A DNA stretch of 64,000 bases from Actinacidiphila oryziradicis (GTDB lineage Bacteria; Actinomycetota; Actinomycetes; Streptomycetales; Streptomycetaceae): the NCBI RefSeq assembly GCF_005047355.1, contig NZ_SUMC01000021.1, positions 62,001 to 126,000 on the forward strand, read 5' to 3'. The first letter of the stretch is position 1, and each line of letters starts with the position of its first letter. This document shows positions 41,960 through 51,120 of the stretch, one piece after another. The notes below the pieces were generated by a model. It was not told the origin of the DNA and ran no database searches. It worked only from the letters and a program-made list of their open reading frames with translations. The translations under genes were made by a program, and so were the position numbers.

Positions 41960-42466
41960 TCAGGCCCCGACGGTCCCGTCGATGCCCTCGCGCAGGAAGT
42001 CGGCGTGTCCGTTGTGCCGGGCGTAGTCGTGGATCAGGTGCAGCATCACCAGCCGGAGCGACACGTCCTCGCCCCACCTGGACTGGTGGCCGGTGACATC
42101 GAGCGACTCCGCCGCCGCCTCGATCCGGCGGGAGTGCTCGACCTCCCGCTGCCACGCTTCGAATGCCTCCGACCGGGTGGCCGCGCTCGCGTCGTACGCC
42201 ACCTGGTAGTCGTCCTCTTCCGACCACACCAGCGGGATGTCCTCCCCGTTGATCACCCGGCGGAACCAGGTGCGCTCCACCTCGGCCATGTGCCGCACCA
42301 GGCCGAGGAGCGAAAGCGTCGAGGGCGGCATCGACTGACGGCGCAGGTCCTCGTCGGAGAGGCCGTCGCACTTCAGGGCGAGCGTCGCCCGGTGGTAGTC
42401 GAGGAAGGCGCGCAGCATCTCGCGCTCACCTCCGGTGAGGGGCGGGCCGATTCGTTCGGTGGTCAC
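41960..42466 (-). CDS. DinB-family protein (DUF664)
   Basis: 168 residues with the DinB helical-bundle pattern: LRAFLDYHRATLALKCDGLS, LLGLVRHMAEVERTWFRRV (first His of the metal triad), and LHLIHDYARHNGHADFLREG carrying the two later His residues. Such proteins bind a divalent metal and often act as thiol-dependent transferases or isomerases. Convergent with the CocE gene at 23 bp. Confidence 0.88.
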   Translation of the reverse strand: MTTERIGPPLTGGEREMLRAFLDYHRATLALKCDGLSDEDLRRQSMPPSTLSLLGLVRHMAEVERTWFRRVINGEDIPLVWSEEDDYQVAYDASAATRSEAFEAWQREVEHSRRIEAAAESLDVTGHQSRWGEDVSLRLVMLHLIHDYARHNGHADFLREGIDGTVGA

Positions 42467-42757
42467 TGCTGAGTCCTTTTCGTACGGCGTCCGGGCACCA
42501 AGATCGCTTCATTGTGACGCCCGGCTCACCGAGCCGGCACCCTGATTACCGCCGTGCAGCGGAGCGTTGCTGGGCGGGCAGCAGCCGGCTTTCTGTGCAA
42601 GGCCGGCCGACGGACATTCCCAAAAGCCTCACAAGGCACACTCAATACCTTCGACAGGCGCAGATAGCGTTGTAGGCCGTGTGACCCCCTGGCATCCGGC
42701 AACCCCGCGAACCCGCGACCCCGCCATCCCGTCATCCGGAGTACAGAAAGATCGCAG

Positions 42758-43597
42758 ATGGACTACTGCTCTTCGTGCCTTCGGCACACCAACGGTGCAC
42801 TGGTGTGTCCGGGATGCGGCGCGTACGCCGCAGACATTGCCACCCCGCCTGCCCACGGCCTCCGCACCACGGCGGTGATACCCGCGGCGACGAGTGACGG
42901 GTACCGCACGGAGGAGCCCTCCTCCCCGGCGCCGTACCCCGACGGGGACTGGCCGGCGGCCGGATCGCGCGCGGCCGGATCGCGCGCGGACACCTCCGGC
43001 GAAGCCGAATACACCGCCCGCCCCTCGCAGGGACGGGCGGCACGGCGCCGGCAAGTGGCGCGTTGGAAGAAGAACCGGCGCCGGGCGGCGGCCGCCACCG
43101 CCGTCGCGCTCATAGGCGGCGGCCTGACCATCACTGCGATGCGGAGCGCGTCTTCCACCGGCTCCGAAAAGCAGTTCTCGATGCCCGAGCCGGTGGCTCC
43201 GGCCGCGGATGCCACATCGACAAGCACGGGACCTTCATCGGCGACGCCGACCACGCCCATTGCCTGGCACTCCAGCACTCGCGCGGCCGCAACGACGAGT
43301 TCGCGGCCGATCACCTCCGTGGCACCGCGCTCCATCGCGACGACGAACCCGCAGTCGGCCACAACAGCGGCCGGGACGCGATCCGCCAGGGTGTCCAGCC
43401 CGTCACCGAGCGCCTCCCCTACGGCGACCTACGGGGCAAGCTCCACCTCCGCCGCCGCGTCCGGCACCACGGCCTCGCAGACCACCACCCCCTCGTCCGC
43501 AGCCTCATCCACCGCCGCGACTCCGACCCCGAGCGCCACCACACCGGCAACTTCGTCGCCGACGCGCCTGTGCCTCCTCGTGGTGTGCCTCGACTGA
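42758..43597 (+). CDS. SCO2400-family zinc-ribbon membrane protein
   Basis: 279 residues. The start YCSSCLRHTNGALVCPGCGAYA forms a CxxC...CxxC zinc ribbon typical of the SCO2400 family. A basic stretch (RRRQVARWKKNRRRAA) then leads into one membrane helix (AVALIGGGLTITAM, about residue 120). The rest is a Ser/Thr/Ala-rich extracellular tail ending in RLCLLVVCLD. The ribbon would be cytoplasmic. The family is Streptomyces-specific with no assigned role. About 290 bp of upstream DNA carries no gene. Confidence 0.85.
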   Translation: MDYCSSCLRHTNGALVCPGCGAYAADIATPPAHGLRTTAVIPAATSDGYRTEEPSSPAPYPDGDWPAAGSRAAGSRADTSGEAEYTARPSQGRAARRRQVARWKKNRRRAAAATAVALIGGGLTITAMRSASSTGSEKQFSMPEPVAPAADATSTSTGPSSATPTTPIAWHSSTRAAATTSSRPITSVAPRSIATTNPQSATTAAGTRSARVSSPSPSASPTATYGASSTSAAASGTTASQTTTPSSAASSTAATPTPSATTPATSSPTRLCLLVVCLD

Positions 43598-43636
43598 CCC
43601 CGCTGTGGGCAACCGGCCGCGCCGATGGTGCCGGGC

Positions 43637-44416
43637 TCAGTGAACGGAGAACCCGCCGTCCACGAAGATCGCCTGCCCGGTGACGTAGGCGGAGGCGCGG
43701 CTCGCCAGGAACACCGCCGCGCCCGCGAAGTCCTCGGCCAGACCGTTGCGCCCGACCATCGTGCGCGCGGCCAGCGCCGCCACTTTCCCGGGGTCGGAGG
43801 AGAGCCGCGCGTTGAGCGGCGTCATCACGAATCCCGGCACCAGCGTGTTGGCGGTGACGCCGTAGGGCGACCACGCCTCGGCCTGTGAACGGGCCAGCGA
43901 CTCCAACGCCCCCTTGGAGACGCCGTAGGCGCCGCTCTGGACGAACGCCCGGTGCGCCTGTTGGGAGGTGATGTGGATGATCCGCCCGAAGCCCCGTTCG
44001 GCCATGCCGGGGCCGAACCGCTGTCCCAGCAGGTAGGGCGCTTCCAGGTTCACCGCCATCGTGGTGTCCCACACGTCCTCGCCCAGCTCGCCCATCGGCG
44101 GCCGCAGGTTGACCCCCGCGCAGTTGACGAGAATGTCGGGCTCCCCGAACGCCCCGGCTGCCTCCTCGGCCGCCGCGCGCACGCCGTCGCGAGTGCCCAG
44201 GTCGGCGCTCACCCACGCCGCCCGGCAGCCGTCGGCCGCCAGCTCGCCGACCGTAGCAGCCAGCTCCGCCTCCTTGCGCGCCACGATCACGACGCTCGCC
44301 CCCGCCTTCGCGAGGGCCCCGGCGACAGCCCGGCCGATGCCGGAACTCCCCCCGGTCACGACGGCGACCCGGCCGTCCAGCGAGAACAATTCGGAGAGGT
44401 AATCCTGCGACGTCAT
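43637..44416 (-). CDS. Short-chain dehydrogenase/reductase (SDR)
   Basis: 259 residues with the classical SDR pattern: VVTGGSSGIGRAVAGALAKA (NAD(P) site), NCAG at about residue 94, catalytic ITSQQ...SGAYGVSKG (Ser-Tyr-Lys) and the VDGGFSVH end. VIVARKEAELAAT after beta-2 suggests NADP use. Resembles gluconate 5-dehydrogenase-type SDRs, but the substrate cannot be set. It ends 40 bp after the SCO2400-type gene, convergent. Confidence 0.9.
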   Translation of the reverse strand: MTSQDYLSELFSLDGRVAVVTGGSSGIGRAVAGALAKAGASVVIVARKEAELAATVGELAADGCRAAWVSADLGTRDGVRAAAEEAAGAFGEPDILVNCAGVNLRPPMGELGEDVWDTTMAVNLEAPYLLGQRFGPGMAERGFGRIIHITSQQAHRAFVQSGAYGVSKGALESLARSQAEAWSPYGVTANTLVPGFVMTPLNARLSSDPGKVAALAARTMVGRNGLAEDFAGAAVFLASRASAYVTGQAIFVDGGFSVH

Positions 44417-44503
44417 GCCTGCACGCTAAGAGCTTCCCGGTGGCGGTGATACGGCGGGGTCCGGCCGGGGGGCTGTGGCGGTGCTGGTGGTGGTGGTCTT
44501 GGA

Positions 44504-44700
44504 TCAGAGCTGGGCAAAGGCCGCCTGGAGAAGGCCGGCGAGGAGGGCTGCGCAGGAGCCGTCCGGGTCGAGATCGGGGTCGTAGATGGTGAGGTTGAAG
44601 CCGACGCAGCGCTCCGACCGCACCAAGGCCCGCAGCAGCGGGGCGAGTTCTTCGGGCAGGAGGCCGCCGGGGTCGGGGCTGTCGACGGCCGCGTCCTGCA
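44504..44700 (-). pseudogene. Arginase-family C-terminal remnant
   Basis: The minus strand reads SPDPGGLLPEELAPLLRALV and then GFNLTIYDPDLDPDGSCAAL, matching the C-terminus of arginase/formiminoglutamase proteins of Streptomyces, ending at a stop at 44504. The metal-binding body of the enzyme is missing upstream, where an MFS remnant on the other strand begins. It is a broken gene. Confidence 0.7.
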
Positions 44701-44704
44701 GGGC

Positions 44705-44890
44705 CTGGGCCACCTCGGCTGGTGGATCCTGACGGGCTGCGGCGCCCTGATCGCAACCCTGGGCATCCTGACCACCACCACCCGGGCCACCGCCAGCGCC
44801 GCAGGGATCTCCGCCCGCTTCCCGACCGAGCCCCCACCCCAGCCCGCACCCCCACCCCACCCCGTCGAAAGCCGCACACCGGCACGGTGA
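44705..44890 (+). pseudogene. MFS transporter C-terminal remnant
   Basis: From 44705 the plus strand reads LGHLGWWILTGCGALIATLG and an ILTTTTRATASAAG tail, then a Pro-rich end at 44890. This looks like the last membrane helix and tail of a DHA2-type MFS exporter. No start or other helices are present; the sequence upstream is the antisense of the arginase remnant, so the two were joined by a deletion or rearrangement. Confidence 0.65.
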
Positions 44891-44924
44891 ACCCACACCC
44901 ATTCGAAACATATATATTAGAGGT

Positions 44925-45383
44925 ATGGAAACTTCGGCGACGCCGGACGTGCAACGGATCGATCAGGCCACAAGAGGCCTGCTCAGCGGTATCGGACGCC
45001 TTTCCCGCGTCCTGTTCCGCGCAGGCGAATACGGGGTGCCGCGCAGCTACGCCAGCGCCCTGGACGCCCTGGACGAGGGACCGCGCCGGGTCACCGACCT
45101 CACCGGCTACACCGGGCTCACCCAGCCGCGGGTCACCGTCGTGCTTCAGGAGCTGGAGGAGCGCGGGCTGGTCCAGCGCCAGCGCTGCGCCGAGGACCGG
45201 CGAGTGATCAGGGCCTCCATCACCCCCCTCGGCCGGGAACTGCTGGAGCAGGCGCGCCAGCGAATGGCCGCGACCCTCCTCGAAGCGCTGCACGCGAATC
45301 TCGATGACCCGGAAGCAACCGTGACAGCCGCCAACAAGGCTGTCTGCGCCCTCGTGAAAGCATTGGAACCGGGAGTCTCTTGA
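44925..45383 (+). CDS. MarR-family transcriptional regulator
   Basis: 152 residues with a winged helix: VPRSYASALDALDEGPRRVT, then TGLTQPRVTVVLQELEERGL (recognition helix) and the wing RQRCAEDRRVIRASITPLGR. It is cotranscribed with the FUSC exporter gene (4-bp overlap) and likely controls it in response to an aromatic ligand. The upstream AT-rich segment CATATATATTAGAGG (44911-44923) offers a -10 (TATATT) and an imperfect dyad as a possible operator. Confidence 0.92.
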   Translation: METSATPDVQRIDQATRGLLSGIGRLSRVLFRAGEYGVPRSYASALDALDEGPRRVTDLTGYTGLTQPRVTVVLQELEERGLVQRQRCAEDRRVIRASITPLGRELLEQARQRMAATLLEALHANLDDPEATVTAANKAVCALVKALEPGVS

Positions 45384-48091
45384 GTACCCCTGCCACCACA
45401 TCTGCCATCGACTCACCCGCCCCGCCGCCTCCTACGACGTCGGCTGCTCCGGGCCCGCACACCCCCCACCGGGTCGGCGGGCCGAGGCACTGGTGGGATT
45501 GGGTGCTCGCCACCGATCCCGGACTCGGCCACCTGCAGGCCGGCTGGCGCTCCCTGGTGTCCATGGTCGTCGCCCTCGCCGTGGGCTACGGGATGGCGCA
45601 CGCCCTGGACATCCCGTCCATTCTGGGCATGATGGTCGGCGGCATGATGGGCCTGATGGGCGCGTTCGCCATCGCGGAGAACACTCCACTGCGGCTGGCG
45701 CGTGCCAGCCTGTGGATGCCGATCCCGTTCTCCGCCGCACTACCGCTCGGCGCCTGGCTCCAGCCGCACCGGGTGCTGGACCTCTGCCTGATGGTGGTGA
45801 TGCTCACCCTGGCGTTCTTCCTGGTCAGGTTTGGGCCGCTGGGCATGCTGACCGGCATGATGATGTTCAACGCCTTCTTGATCGGACCGATAGCGGTCAT
45901 CCCGCTGGACGACTGCGGCCGGCTGTTCATCGTCGCCCTGGTGACCGCGGCGGCCGTGCTCGTCGCCCGGCTGGTGCTCTGCTATCCCATGCCGCGCGAG
46001 GACCTGCTGCGTACCCAGCGCGCCTTCGTCGTCGAGGCGCGCCGGGTCGCGGACGCGGCCGCGACCGCGCTGGACCCGAACGCCGACCAGGACGTCGCGA
46101 TCAAGCGGATGCGCCGCGCGCTGCGTCAGCTGAACGTCACCACTCTGACCATCGACGGGCGGCTGGCCCAGCCCGAGGTGGCCGCCGAGCCCGACACGGC
46201 CGAGCTGCTGCACCAGTACCTCTTCGACGCCGAACTCGCACTCCAGGGCATCGGGCATGCCGTGCGGGAGATGACCCGTCGTCCCGTCCCCTCCGCGCTG
46301 CGCGAGGCGATGGTGGTCGGGCTGGTCATCGCCCGGGACACGCCCCTGGGCCGGGCCGACGCGCTACGCCCGGCCGCCGAGCTGATCCGTCAGGAGGCCG
46401 CGAACGCCCCCGAGGGGACAGGCTCGGACGAGGCCGAGCTGCGCGCGCTGGCCCGACGGGTCGGTGACCTGCTGGACGCACTCGCCGACTCGCTGGCGTG
46501 CTGGCTCCAGCTCGGCTGGAACACGCCCACCGCCAGGGCCAAGGTGCCTTTCCAGCCCAGCGTCGCGCTGGAAAGGGGGCTTCCGCCCGGGACAGGACCG
46601 GCTGCCCGGCGACTGGCAGCCGCACAGGGCGGCCGGGGCTGGCGCCGCGCCGTCCCCTATCTGCGCGCCCCGCTGCAGGTCGGGATCGCCGCCGCGATCA
46701 CCCTGCCGATCGCGGACGCCATCAACGGGCGGCATTTCTACTGGGGACTCATCGGTGTGATGATCACCATGTTCGGGACCAACACCACCCACGAGCGCCT
46801 GCGCAAGCTGGGGCACCGTGCGGTGGGTACGGTCATCGGCGCGGTAATCGGTATCGCTCTGGTCCACCTCATCGGCCCCGGCCACATCTACTGGACGCTG
46901 CTGGTCATCGTGGCCGGGATAAGCATCGGCTCCTGGGGCATCCAGCGCCAGTACGCCTACTGGGTCATCGGCCTGGTCACAGCGCTGGTGCAGCTCTACG
47001 GGCTGACCACGCAGTACAGCAAGATGGACTGGATGCTGACGCAGCGTCTGATGGAGAATGTGCTGGGCATTGTGGTGGCCACCATCTGCGCCGCGCTGAT
47101 CTTCCCGGTGTCCACCCGGAAGGTCGCGCGTGAGGCCGAGCGCGGCTACCTGTCCGCGCTGGAGCAGCTGATCACCCAGGTCGCCGAGCGGTGGAAGAGC
47201 CCCGAGGCGCCGGTGCGGCTGCGCGGCGCGGCGCGTGGCGTGGACGCCGCGCTGTACCAGATGCAGAGCGTGGTCCGGCCTCTGGTCCGGATGCCGCTCG
47301 GGACACGGGGCCGGGGCGGCGACAATCTGCTCGCACTGCTCGGAACGGCCACCCGGCATGCGCGCGCGCTGGCCTCGTCGGCGGACATCGACATCGACCT
47401 CGCCCCGCAGCTGCGCGGCCGGGTCGAGCGGATCACCGAGATCTTCACCAGCTCGCTGCACGCGCTGGACCAGCAGGTCGCCACGGGCGAGCGCGGCGGT
47501 ACGTGGATCCGGGTCAGCCCGTTGATCCGCGAACTGGAGTCCGTGCTGCGCGCCCCGGCCGGACCGCGGGCCGACCGGCTGCGCATTGCGCTGTGTGAGC
47601 TGGCCGCGCTGGACGAGGTGCTGGCCAGCCTGGCCGACAACCGAGGACTGACGATCAGGACCACCGCCGCTGCCCCGTCCCCGGTCGCGGCGGGAGTCAC
47701 CTCGCCCGACTCGCCCGACCCCCGCATGGCCCTGACCGGCACGCCGGGCGCGCCCCCGGCACTGCGGAAGGCCGCGGAGGCGACCTCCAACGGCAGCGGT
47801 ACCGGCGGCACAAGCGTCCGGACGGAGAGCGGCACGGTGACCGTGCGCGGTGCGGTTCGCTGCGCGGAGCACAACAGGTGCGAGGTGTGGATCACCATCG
47901 TGACCGACCGGGGCAAGCGCCAGGCGATGGTGAAGGCCGGCAATGGCAGCTACGCCGTCAACGGGCTGACGCCCGGCGGGTACACACTGATCGTCTCCAG
48001 TTCGGCACATCCGCCGCACGCGGAGTTCCTGCTGGTGGACCGGCCGGGCCGGGATCTTCAGCACGACATCACGCTGGGCCCGGCGTCCTGA
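45380..48091 (+). CDS. FUSC-family exporter with C-terminal Ig-like domain
   Basis: 903 residues. Two membrane bundles of the fusaric acid resistance/aromatic acid exporter type lie at about residues 50-200 (SLVSMVVALAVGYGMAHALD, MVGGMMGLMGAFAIA) and 425-580 (LQVGIAAAITLPIADAINGR, LLVIVAGISIGSWGIQRQYA), each followed by a cytoplasmic helical region. The last about 85 residues (GTVTVRGAVRCAEHNRCEVW, NGLTPGGYTLIVSS) form a carboxypeptidase-regulatory-like beta domain not usual in FUSC proteins. TTG start overlaps the marR stop. It likely exports a toxic or aromatic compound sensed by the MarR protein. Confidence 0.9.
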   Translation: MSTPATTSAIDSPAPPPPTTSAAPGPHTPHRVGGPRHWWDWVLATDPGLGHLQAGWRSLVSMVVALAVGYGMAHALDIPSILGMMVGGMMGLMGAFAIAENTPLRLARASLWMPIPFSAALPLGAWLQPHRVLDLCLMVVMLTLAFFLVRFGPLGMLTGMMMFNAFLIGPIAVIPLDDCGRLFIVALVTAAAVLVARLVLCYPMPREDLLRTQRAFVVEARRVADAAATALDPNADQDVAIKRMRRALRQLNVTTLTIDGRLAQPEVAAEPDTAELLHQYLFDAELALQGIGHAVREMTRRPVPSALREAMVVGLVIARDTPLGRADALRPAAELIRQEAANAPEGTGSDEAELRALARRVGDLLDALADSLACWLQLGWNTPTARAKVPFQPSVALERGLPPGTGPAARRLAAAQGGRGWRRAVPYLRAPLQVGIAAAITLPIADAINGRHFYWGLIGVMITMFGTNTTHERLRKLGHRAVGTVIGAVIGIALVHLIGPGHIYWTLLVIVAGISIGSWGIQRQYAYWVIGLVTALVQLYGLTTQYSKMDWMLTQRLMENVLGIVVATICAALIFPVSTRKVAREAERGYLSALEQLITQVAERWKSPEAPVRLRGAARGVDAALYQMQSVVRPLVRMPLGTRGRGGDNLLALLGTATRHARALASSADIDIDLAPQLRGRVERITEIFTSSLHALDQQVATGERGGTWIRVSPLIRELESVLRAPAGPRADRLRIALCELAALDEVLASLADNRGLTIRTTAAAPSPVAAGVTSPDSPDPRMALTGTPGAPPALRKAAEATSNGSGTGGTSVRTESGTVTVRGAVRCAEHNRCEVWITIVTDRGKRQAMVKAGNGSYAVNGLTPGGYTLIVSSSAHPPHAEFLLVDRPGRDLQHDITLGPAS

Positions 48092-48122
48092 CCGACGCAG
48101 GGCCGGGACGAGGTGGCCCCCG

Positions 48123-48155
48123 CTCAGCACAGAGCTGTCAGCACAGAGCTGTCAG
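48123..48155. repeat. Short tandem repeat AGCACAGAGCTGTC
   Basis: Two head-to-tail copies of a 15-bp unit (CAGCACAGAGCTGT) lie between the FUSC and amidase genes, which converge here. Each unit contains the palindrome-like ACAGAGCTGT, so it may act as a bidirectional terminator. Confidence 0.5.
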
Positions 48156-48227
48156 CCTCAGCAAAGCGCGCAGGGGCCACCCGTCAGTGCCCGACGTCGC
48201 CGGACAGGCAGGTTGCAGGACTCGCTG

Positions 48228-49862
48228 TCAGAGAGCCGGCGTGCTGACCGGGAGTTTCCGGGCCTTGGTGGCCTGCTCGTAAGCGTAGGCAAGCGAGAGC
48301 AGCAGCGGCTCGCTGAATTCACGCCCGAGCAACTCGGCGCCCACCGGCACGCCGAGCGGAGCTGACGCAGTGGGAGTGGAGAACCCGCCGGGGAAGCAGA
48401 CGGCCGGGAACCCCGTGCCGTTGGACAGGGTGCCATTGCGTTCGGCCTGCGGTACGCCGACCAGGGAGACGAGCACCTTCTGCAGCGGATACAGGATCGC
48501 CTCAATGTTCAGCTCGGCCATCTTGGCCGAGACTGCCAGCCGAAGCTTTTCACGGTTGACGAAGTGGTCCTTGTAGGTCGCGTTGTTCAGGCCGTCCACG
48601 ATCGCGATTTCCGCCTCGAGCGCCGCCTGCGCCTCCGGCGTCGCCGTCTTGGAGGCGACCAGTTGGTCGAAGGTGTGCACGGGAGCGTCCGGGCCGAGTG
48701 AAGCGAAGTACGCGTCCATGGCCGTATGCGCTTCCCACGTGGAGGTGACCACGATGGACTGCAGGGTGTCGTACGCGGGCAGGGTGAAGCGGACGATGGT
48801 CGCGCCCTGCGCCTGCATGCTGGAGATGACCTCCTCCATCACACGATTGACCTCCTGGTGGCGTGCCTCGGTGCCGAACAGGTTGGTCATCACGCCGATG
48901 CGGGCGCCCTTGAGCGCGTCGGCTCGCAGGTGGTCCGCATAGCTGCGAGGAGGGACGCCGACGCCGTATCCCGTGACGGGGTCGGCCGGGTCGAAGCCCA
49001 CCATGACGTCGAGCATCTTGGCCGCGTCCTCCACCGTGCGGGTGATGGGTCCGAGCTCGTCCTGCGTGATGCTGGCCGGTATGACGCCGCTGCGGCTGAT
49101 CAGGCCCCTGGTGGAACGTACACCGACGAGGCTGCAGGCGGAGGCGGGCGAGCGGACCGACTGACCGGTGTCACTTCCTGTGCCCAGGACGGCGAAGTTC
49201 GACGCGATCGACGCGCCGGTGCCGCCGCTGGATCCGCCCGGTGTCCGGGTGAGGTCGTAGGGGTTGAGGACCTGCCCGCCCAGCGAACTGAGCGAGTTGC
49301 CGCCCCGGGCGAATTCCTGCAGGTTGGCCTTGGCGAGGATGAGTGCCCCCGCCTTGCGCATCTTGTCGACTGTGAACGCGTCGGTCGGCGGCACGGAGGT
49401 ACGCATCGCGGTGTTGCCGCCGGTGGTCGGCAAGTCGAAGGTGTCGTAGTTGTCCTTCAGAATGACCGGGATGCCGTGCAGCGGGCCGGTCAGGCCGGAA
49501 CGCCTGTACTGGCGATCCAGTTCGTCGGCGACCTCAAGCGCGCGCGGGTTGACGGTGATGAGCGCCGTCAGGGACGGCCCTTGCTTGTCGTAGGCAGCGA
49601 TCCGGTCGAGGTATTGCTGCACCAACTCCCGGCAGGTGAGCCGACCGTGGCGATAGGCATCGTGAATGTCGGCAATGGTCGCTTCCATCAGCTCGAAGCT
49701 ACCCTTGCTGGACCGCGGCCCGGACGTACCGTTCGCCGCCTTTGGAGTGGCCGTCCCCTGCGCGGAAGCCGAGACTCCCGTGCCACCCACGATGCCCAGC
49801 GCGCCGGCCGCGCCTGCGGCGCCGATGAAGCTACGCCTGTTCAGATTTCTCAACTTGCTCAA
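48228..49862 (-). CDS. Tat-exported amidase (amidase signature family)
   Basis: 544 residues. The N-terminus NRRSFIGAAGAAGALGIVGG is a twin-arginine signal (RRxFxG), so it is folded before export. The Ser-cisSer-Lys triad is visible: Lys in IPVILKDNYDTFDLPTTGG, Ser in GSDTGQSVRSPAS and the GGSSGGTGASIA loop. Amide substrate is unknown; related secreted enzymes act on fatty or peptide amides. Convergent with the FUSC gene. GTG/ATG region has no competing starts before the signal. Confidence 0.92.
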   Translation of the reverse strand: MSKLRNLNRRSFIGAAGAAGALGIVGGTGVSASAQGTATPKAANGTSGPRSSKGSFELMEATIADIHDAYRHGRLTCRELVQQYLDRIAAYDKQGPSLTALITVNPRALEVADELDRQYRRSGLTGPLHGIPVILKDNYDTFDLPTTGGNTAMRTSVPPTDAFTVDKMRKAGALILAKANLQEFARGGNSLSSLGGQVLNPYDLTRTPGGSSGGTGASIASNFAVLGTGSDTGQSVRSPASACSLVGVRSTRGLISRSGVIPASITQDELGPITRTVEDAAKMLDVMVGFDPADPVTGYGVGVPPRSYADHLRADALKGARIGVMTNLFGTEARHQEVNRVMEEVISSMQAQGATIVRFTLPAYDTLQSIVVTSTWEAHTAMDAYFASLGPDAPVHTFDQLVASKTATPEAQAALEAEIAIVDGLNNATYKDHFVNREKLRLAVSAKMAELNIEAILYPLQKVLVSLVGVPQAERNGTLSNGTGFPAVCFPGGFSTPTASAPLGVPVGAELLGREFSEPLLLSLAYAYEQATKARKLPVSTPAL

Positions 49863-50151
49863 CGCGTCTCACTGATCCTCGGTCATGCGAAACCACAGAT
49901 CGGACAGCGGCACGTTATTTGCTGTATGTTACAAGCGGATATCGTCGTGTGCTCTGGGCATCACGAGGTTGCGCGGATCTCCCAACTGCACTGTCTGGCC
50001 ACTCAGTTGGTTTCTCAAAAATTCTCGTACTCCGTCCCGGCGCTGGGGCCGACGCGACGTCCGGCAGGACGGGCCCAGGCCGAGCCCCTACCGCAGGACG
50101 GCGATCTCCTGGCCCCGGCGTCGCGGGGCATCGCCGAGATACCAGGTGCCC

Positions 50152-50316
50152 TCACCACCAGCACCGCCACTTGTCGCAGTGGTCCCAGCCGTGACGGTAC
50201 CAACCATCACGGTTCCAACCATCGCGGCTCCAACCGTCACGGCCGCGTATGCGACGGTCCCTTTCCCTGTCCCTGTTCCTGCCATCTGCGGGAAGCAGAT
50301 GCTTAAAGATTTCCAT
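50152..50316 (-). CDS. Candidate 54-residue Trp-rich RDGW-repeat peptide
   Basis: ATG at 50316 follows GAGGAAGG at a 10-base distance. The peptide starts MEIFKHLLPADGRNRDRERD, then repeats RDGW-S, RDGW-N, RDGW-Y, RHGW and ends DHCDKWRCWW. Six or more Trp and two Cys in the last 30 residues are striking. The codons (CTT, GCA, AGG, ATA) are atypical for Streptomyces, which either means foreign origin or chance. No modifying enzyme is adjacent; the amidase lies 290 bp downstream on the same strand. Whether it is expressed is unknown. Confidence 0.42.
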   Translation of the reverse strand: MEIFKHLLPADGRNRDRERDRRIRGRDGWSRDGWNRDGWYRHGWDHCDKWRCWW

Positions 50317-50793
50317 GATCTTTTGCCTTCCTCGGGTACGGCTCAGTAAAGATACGTACGAAAGAAGGCAATAGATGGGTATTTCTTGCGGAATCTCCCA
50401 GTTTGTTGTGCACCAGCGGGGCACATGGGTTTGTGTCACTGCGCGAGGGTGCGGGTGAGGGTGGTGGCGGTGCGTACGGCGCTGGAGATGGCGTCTTCGG
50501 GGTCCAGTCGGCACAGGTCGGTGAGGGTGAAGAGGGCCGTAGCAGGTGCTCGGTCGGCCTGGAGACCACAGGGTTGCGGAACCGGCGAGCACGCACGCTT
50601 CCTCTCGGAGCGGGGCTGCTCGCCCTGGCGCTGCTGCGCCTGGGGCTCGCGGCCGGCCCGGAACCGGCGCCTGACGCGACCCCGAAGAGACCTCCATCGG
50701 GAGCACGTCCCGTTACACTCTGCCGTGAAACAGTTACACTGGGTGGGCAGGCCGGTGTCACTCAGCGAGGACTCAGCAGAGAGGGACGCTACG
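50317..50793. other. Gap with possible gene remnant and DUF1918 promoter
   Basis: On the minus strand the frame ending at 50436 reads ALFTLTDLCRLDPEDAISSA and ends TLTRTLAQ, which looks like a coding C-terminus but lacks a body, so it may be a remnant. On the plus strand GTTACACT occurs at 50712-50719 and 50733-50740, a 21-bp spaced direct repeat containing -10-like TACACT, just before the DUF1918 gene. Confidence 0.4.
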
Positions 50794-50994
50794 ATGCACG
50801 CCTCAAAAGGGGACCGTCTCGTGATGCACGGTCGAGTCGTAGGCAAGCAGGATCGAGTCGTTGAGATCATCGAGGTTCTCGGTCCGAATGGAACCCCGCC
50901 CTTCCGGGTGAGGGCCGAAGACGGCCGCGAAACGATCATGTCTCCGGGGCCGGACACCATGATCGACCACCGCCGATCGCCTGAGCCGGCCTGA
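50794..50994 (+). CDS. DUF1918 domain protein
   Basis: Sixty-six residues covering one DUF1918 domain, a small SH3-like barrel: MHASKGDRLVMHGRVVGKQD, then GTPPFRVRAEDGRETIMSPG. ATG at 50794 follows agagaggg. Such proteins are frequent single-domain genes in Streptomyces with no defined function. Confidence 0.88.
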   Translation: MHASKGDRLVMHGRVVGKQDRVVEIIEVLGPNGTPPFRVRAEDGRETIMSPGPDTMIDHRRSPEPA

Positions 50995-51120
50995 CAGGCG
51001 AGCACTGCCCGGGACGTTGGTAGCGGGTCGGCGTCCCGGGCTGCGGGTGTCAGCCGGCCGTTCTTCCAGGTCCGTCCCTAGTGCCGGCGGCCCGGTCACG
51101 CATGATGGAACCGGGGGATG

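Noticed and set aside
50088-50285. Gly/Val/Thr-rich 65-codon minus-strand frame overlapping the RDGW peptide
   Set aside because: It reads the same repeats in another frame and lacks the ribosome site found for the RDGW frame.
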